From positions 1 to 40,638 of the forward strand of contig JAJDDI010000088.1 in assembly GCA_029260375.1 (NCBI GenBank): a DNA stretch of 40,638 bases, read 5' to 3'. The stretch is from Phycisphaerales bacterium. Its GTDB lineage: Bacteria; Planctomycetota; Phycisphaerae; Phycisphaerales; UBA1924. A program made the position numbers and the translations under genes. Every line of letters begins with the position of its first letter. The first letter of the stretch is position 1. The notes under the pieces were generated by a model, which was not told the DNA's origin, did not search any database, and saw only the letters and a program-made list of their open reading frames with translations. Positions 37,908 through 40,638 of the stretch are shown here, in pieces.

Positions 37908-39211
37908 GGCTCGGGCGGGCGAGGGCGAGTCGAGCAGGCGCCCAGGGCTCGGGCCTTGACGAGTGTCTCTTCCCATTCGGCGCCCGGGTCGGACCCGCTG
38001 ACGATGCCCGCGCCCACGGGGAAGTCCAGGACCGCGTCATCGAAGTCGTCGAGGCCGCCAGCGCCGGCTTGCCCGGTGATGATCGCCGTGCGGATCGAGA
38101 CGCCCAGCGTGAGGCGTCCGGTGTCGGTCAGCACGCCACAGGCGCCGCAGTACGGGCCGCGCCGGTGCGGCTCCAGCTCGTCGATGAGCTGCATCGCCCG
38201 GACCTTGGGGGCGCCCGTCACCGAGCCGGGCGGGAACGCCGCGCGGAGCAGCCCGTCGAGCCCGACGCCCGGGCGGAGTCGCCCGGCGACACTCGACGTG
38301 GCCTGCAGAACGCCCGAGTCGTGGCGTTCGATCGCGCGGGGCGTCTCCACGCGGACGGACCCGAACGCGCAGACACGACCCAGGTCGTTGCGCATCAGGT
38401 CCGTGATCATGTCCAGCTCGGCGCGGTCCTTGGGCGCGTCGCGCAGCTCGTCGGGGTCGCCCTCGGCGGGGCGTGTGCCCTTCATCGGGCGCGTGAGCAC
38501 GCGCCCGGTGTTCAGGTCCGCGTCGAGGAAGAGCTCCGGGCTGGCGCAGACGATCGCCCGCCGGGCGCCCGGCTCGTCGAGTTCCAGGTAGAGCCCGTGC
38601 CAGGGGCTCGCCCCCGCGAGCAGGTCCGAGGCCAGCGCCCGCGACGAGCCGCCGAACGCGCCCGTGAGGCGGTGCGTCAGGTTGACCTGGTACACATCCC
38701 CGGCGCGGATGCGATGAAGCGCTTCACGCACGGCGTTCCGGTACGCGTCCCGCGACGCGCTCAGATCCGGCGCCTCCAGCTGGTACGAGCGTACGGGCCC
38801 GGCGCTCGGCGGCGCGGGTTCGAGCCCGTGAACACGGGCCAGGATGATGTCCGGGTGGTCGCGGTCGTCGGGCGCCCGCGCCGGGTGCTGCGCTCGATCC
38901 TCGATGCGCCGCCCCAGGTCGTACGAAAGCGTGACGAGCCACGCGCCGGTCGAGCCGGGTTGGCGGGACGCGGACCAGAGGCGGTCGATGGAAACAAGCG
39001 GGTCCTCGCCCGGCGCGGGGCCTTGCGCGGGCTGGGGAACATCACCCAATGCCGATCGCCAGCCCGTCGAGGGGCGCCAGGTCCACATGCCCGTGGGCCG
39101 GGCCAGGCGCACGCCCGAGCCCGAGCCGGGCGCCCCGGACCAGACCGCGCCCAGCAGGCGGTCGGCGGGCCAGCCATCGAGTCTGGTGATTTGGGTCGGG
39201 TTTGTGGGCAT
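37883..39211 (-). CDS. pabB: aminodeoxychorismate synthase component I
   Basis: This 442-residue enzyme of the chorismate-using family makes 4-amino-4-deoxychorismate, the precursor of p-aminobenzoate for folate. The C-terminal catalytic domain has GDVYQVNLTHRL, ASPELFL, TRPMKGTRPAE, DRAELDMITDLMRNDLGRVC and PPGSVTGAPKVRAMQLIDEL. The decisive residue is Lys244 in PMKGT: PabB uses a Lys here as the nucleophile, whereas anthranilate synthase (TrpE) has Ala (PIAGT). The last residues are Arg/Pro-rich. No glutaminase (PabA) or lyase (PabC) gene lies next to it here. It converges on the glycosyltransferase gene with a 25-base overlap and faces the PPDK gene across 156 bases. Confidence 0.93.
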   Translation of the reverse strand: MPTNPTQITRLDGWPADRLLGAVWSGAPGSGSGVRLARPTGMWTWRPSTGWRSALGDVPQPAQGPAPGEDPLVSIDRLWSASRQPGSTGAWLVTLSYDLGRRIEDRAQHPARAPDDRDHPDIILARVHGLEPAPPSAGPVRSYQLEAPDLSASRDAYRNAVREALHRIRAGDVYQVNLTHRLTGAFGGSSRALASDLLAGASPWHGLYLELDEPGARRAIVCASPELFLDADLNTGRVLTRPMKGTRPAEGDPDELRDAPKDRAELDMITDLMRNDLGRVCAFGSVRVETPRAIERHDSGVLQATSSVAGRLRPGVGLDGLLRAAFPPGSVTGAPKVRAMQLIDELEPHRRGPYCGACGVLTDTGRLTLGVSIRTAIITGQAGAGGLDDFDDAVLDFPVGAGIVSGSDPGAEWEETLVKARALGACSTRPRPPEPQAQRCGA

Positions 39212-39367
39212 CTTCGAGGGCGGTGATGGTAGGGGAGAGCGGACGGGGCGAGCGTGTGCGTCTAGAGTCCCGCTTGGCGGCTCGGGCCGACGCCCGGGGG
39301 CCGCATCTGTATCAATCGAACGCTGAGATCGGCGCCCAGGCGAACCGACGGAGAGGGCTTGCTCGCG

Positions 39368-40638
39368 ATGGCGAAGAAAACGACCCGGAAGAAGACGACC
39401 AAGAAGGCCGCGAAAAAGACGGCCAACAAGCCCGCCAAAGAATCCGCCAACAAGTCGGCGCGCAAGTCCACGAAGAAGGCCTCCAAGAAGTCCGCGAAGA
39501 AGTCAGGCGCGCGCACGCACGCCGGCGGCTCGCGCACCCGCAAGAAGATCAGCAAGAAGAAGGCCCGCTCGGGCGCCAAGCGCCCCGTGTCGGGCAAGAT
39601 GGTCTACTACTTCGGCGCCACACGCACCGAGGGCGGCGCGACCATGAAGGACCTGCTGGGCGGCAAGGGCGCCAACCTGGCCGACATGACCTCCATCGGC
39701 CTGCCCGTCCCCCCGGGGATGACCATTACCACCGACACCTGCGGCACGTACTCCGACGCGGGCGGGCGCATGCCCAAGGGCCTCATGGCCGAGGTCACCA
39801 AGAACCTTGGTGTGCTTGAGCGCGAACTCAAGAAAAAGTTCGGCGATACCAAGAACCCGCTGCTCGTCTCCGTCCGCTCGGGCGCCAAGGTCTCCATGCC
39901 CGGCATGATGGACACCATCCTCAACCTCGGGCTGACCGACGCCAGCGTCGAGGCGCTCGCGAGCATGACCGGCGACCGGCGCTTCGCGTTCGACGCCTAC
40001 CGCCGCCTGATCAACATGTTCGGCGACGTCGTCATGGGCGTGGACCACCACAAGTTCGAGGCCGCCTTCGACGAGATCAAGACCAAGTACCACGCGAAAA
40101 CGGACAACGACGTGCCCGAGGAGGGCCTGGTCGAGCTGTGCGAGCGGTACAAGGAGATCTACCGCGCCGGCGTGGGCCAGGGCTTCCCCCAGAACCCCCA
40201 CAAGCAGCTCGAGCTGGCCATCGAGGCGGTGTTCAAGAGCTGGATGGCCGACAAGGCGATCAGCTACCGGCGCATCGAGGGCATCACGGGCCTGCGCGGC
40301 ACCGCCGTGAACGTCCAGGCCATGGTCTTCGGGAACATGGGCGACGACTGCGGCACGGGTGTCGCGTTCACGCGCAACCCGTCCACGGGCGAGAACAAGT
40401 TCTACGGCGAGTTCCTCATCAACGCCCAGGGCGAGGACGTCGTCGCTGGCATCCGCACACCCAAGCCCGTGATCGAGCTGCGGAAGTGGAACAAAAAGGT
40501 CTACGACCAGCTCATCAAGATCAAGAACAAGCTCGAGAAGCACTACAAGGACGTGCAGGACATCGAGTTCACCATCGAGCGCGGCACGCTGTACATGCTC
40601 CAGACGCGCAACGGCAAGCGCACGGGCCAGGCCGCGGT
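39368..40638 (+). CDS. ppdK: pyruvate, phosphate dikinase, 5' part, with histone-like N-terminal tail (partial)
   Basis: This is the start of pyruvate phosphate dikinase, which interconverts pyruvate, ATP and phosphate with phosphoenolpyruvate, AMP and pyrophosphate. The readable 423 codons cover the ATP-grasp nucleotide-binding domain: TMKDLLGGKGANLADM, GLPVPPGMTITT, LLVSVRSGAKVSMPGMMDTI, GVAFTRNPSTGENKFYGEF and YMLQTRNGKR. In other organisms the protein begins near residue 78 here (KMVYYFG). The preceding 77 residues are a Lys/Ala/Ser-rich tail (KKTTRKKTTKKAAKK). A GGAGAGG site lies 11 bases before the ATG at 39368, and no such site precedes the ATG at 39599, so the tail is probably translated. 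The gene runs off the right edge. Confidence 0.93.
   Translation, partial: MAKKTTRKKTTKKAAKKTANKPAKESANKSARKSTKKASKKSAKKSGARTHAGGSRTRKKISKKKARSGAKRPVSGKMVYYFGATRTEGGATMKDLLGGKGANLADMTSIGLPVPPGMTITTDTCGTYSDAGGRMPKGLMAEVTKNLGVLERELKKKFGDTKNPLLVSVRSGAKVSMPGMMDTILNLGLTDASVEALASMTGDRRFAFDAYRRLINMFGDVVMGVDHHKFEAAFDEIKTKYHAKTDNDVPEEGLVELCERYKEIYRAGVGQGFPQNPHKQLELAIEAVFKSWMADKAISYRRIEGITGLRGTAVNVQAMVFGNMGDDCGTGVAFTRNPSTGENKFYGEFLINAQGEDVVAGIRTPKPVIELRKWNKKVYDQLIKIKNKLEKHYKDVQDIEFTIERGTLYMLQTRNGKRTGQAA

Noticed and set aside
1..40638. CRISPR arrays, insertion sequences, tRNA or rRNA genes
   Set aside because: No regularly spaced repeats, no transposase motifs with terminal repeats, and no cloverleaf-type or rRNA-like stretch was found in the gaps by eye; a tRNAscan or Rfam run would be decisive.

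Overview
The window looks like a chromosome segment from a high-GC planctomycete, most likely class Phycisphaerae. The best clue is the secreted protein at 10692-11858, which ends in a tandem GC-type dockerin-like anchor typical of that group. A Lys/Ala-rich tailed topoisomerase, a PilZ protein and an HDOD sensor kinase fit the same picture. No tRNA, rRNA, CRISPR array, insertion sequence or phage gene was seen. Genes are densely packed and several convergent pairs overlap at their 3' ends.

Layout. 2-2599 (+): the end of uvrC, a TPR-sulfotransferase and a methyltransferase. 2586-10535 (-): a lipoprotein, a ZntB/CorA-type transporter, a lower-GC membrane-anchored protein, a ClC chloride transporter with CBS domains, topA and miaA. 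10692-11858 (+): the dockerin-type secreted protein, closed by a hairpin. 11946-14255 (-): an NfeD-like/flotillin pair. 14400-18601 (-): a three-gene signalling operon (HTH-receiver regulator, HDOD histidine kinase, pseudo-receiver-GAF protein). 18784-20903 (-): arfB, tsaB and a lower-GC secreted hypothetical. 21205-21972: an HU/IHF-family gene (+) with a recognisable promoter overlapped by a perfect palindrome, and a single-domain PilZ protein (-).

22068-37907 is a glycan assembly locus. It holds eight glycosyltransferase genes (one fused to a methyltransferase), two further methyltransferases, a sulfotransferase and a bifunctional heptose-type kinase/nucleotidyltransferase with domains in the reverse of the HldE order. 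Two of the glycosyltransferases, of different fold families, share a C-terminal Rossmann-like module, which suggests they work in one pathway. No flippase, polymerase or ABC exporter lies inside the locus, so export or attachment must be encoded elsewhere. The window ends with pabB (-) and the 5' part of pyruvate phosphate dikinase (+), whose start carries a 77-residue histone-H1-like tail resembling the one on TopA.

The most interesting items are the shared module on the glycosyltransferases, the histone-like tails on TopA and PPDK, the three-gene signalling operon with a degenerate receiver, the reversed HldE-like fusion, a UvrC that appears to lack its C-terminal helix-hairpin-helix domain, and a ClC protein without the internal proton glutamate. 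All assignments come from reading motifs; no database search was run.
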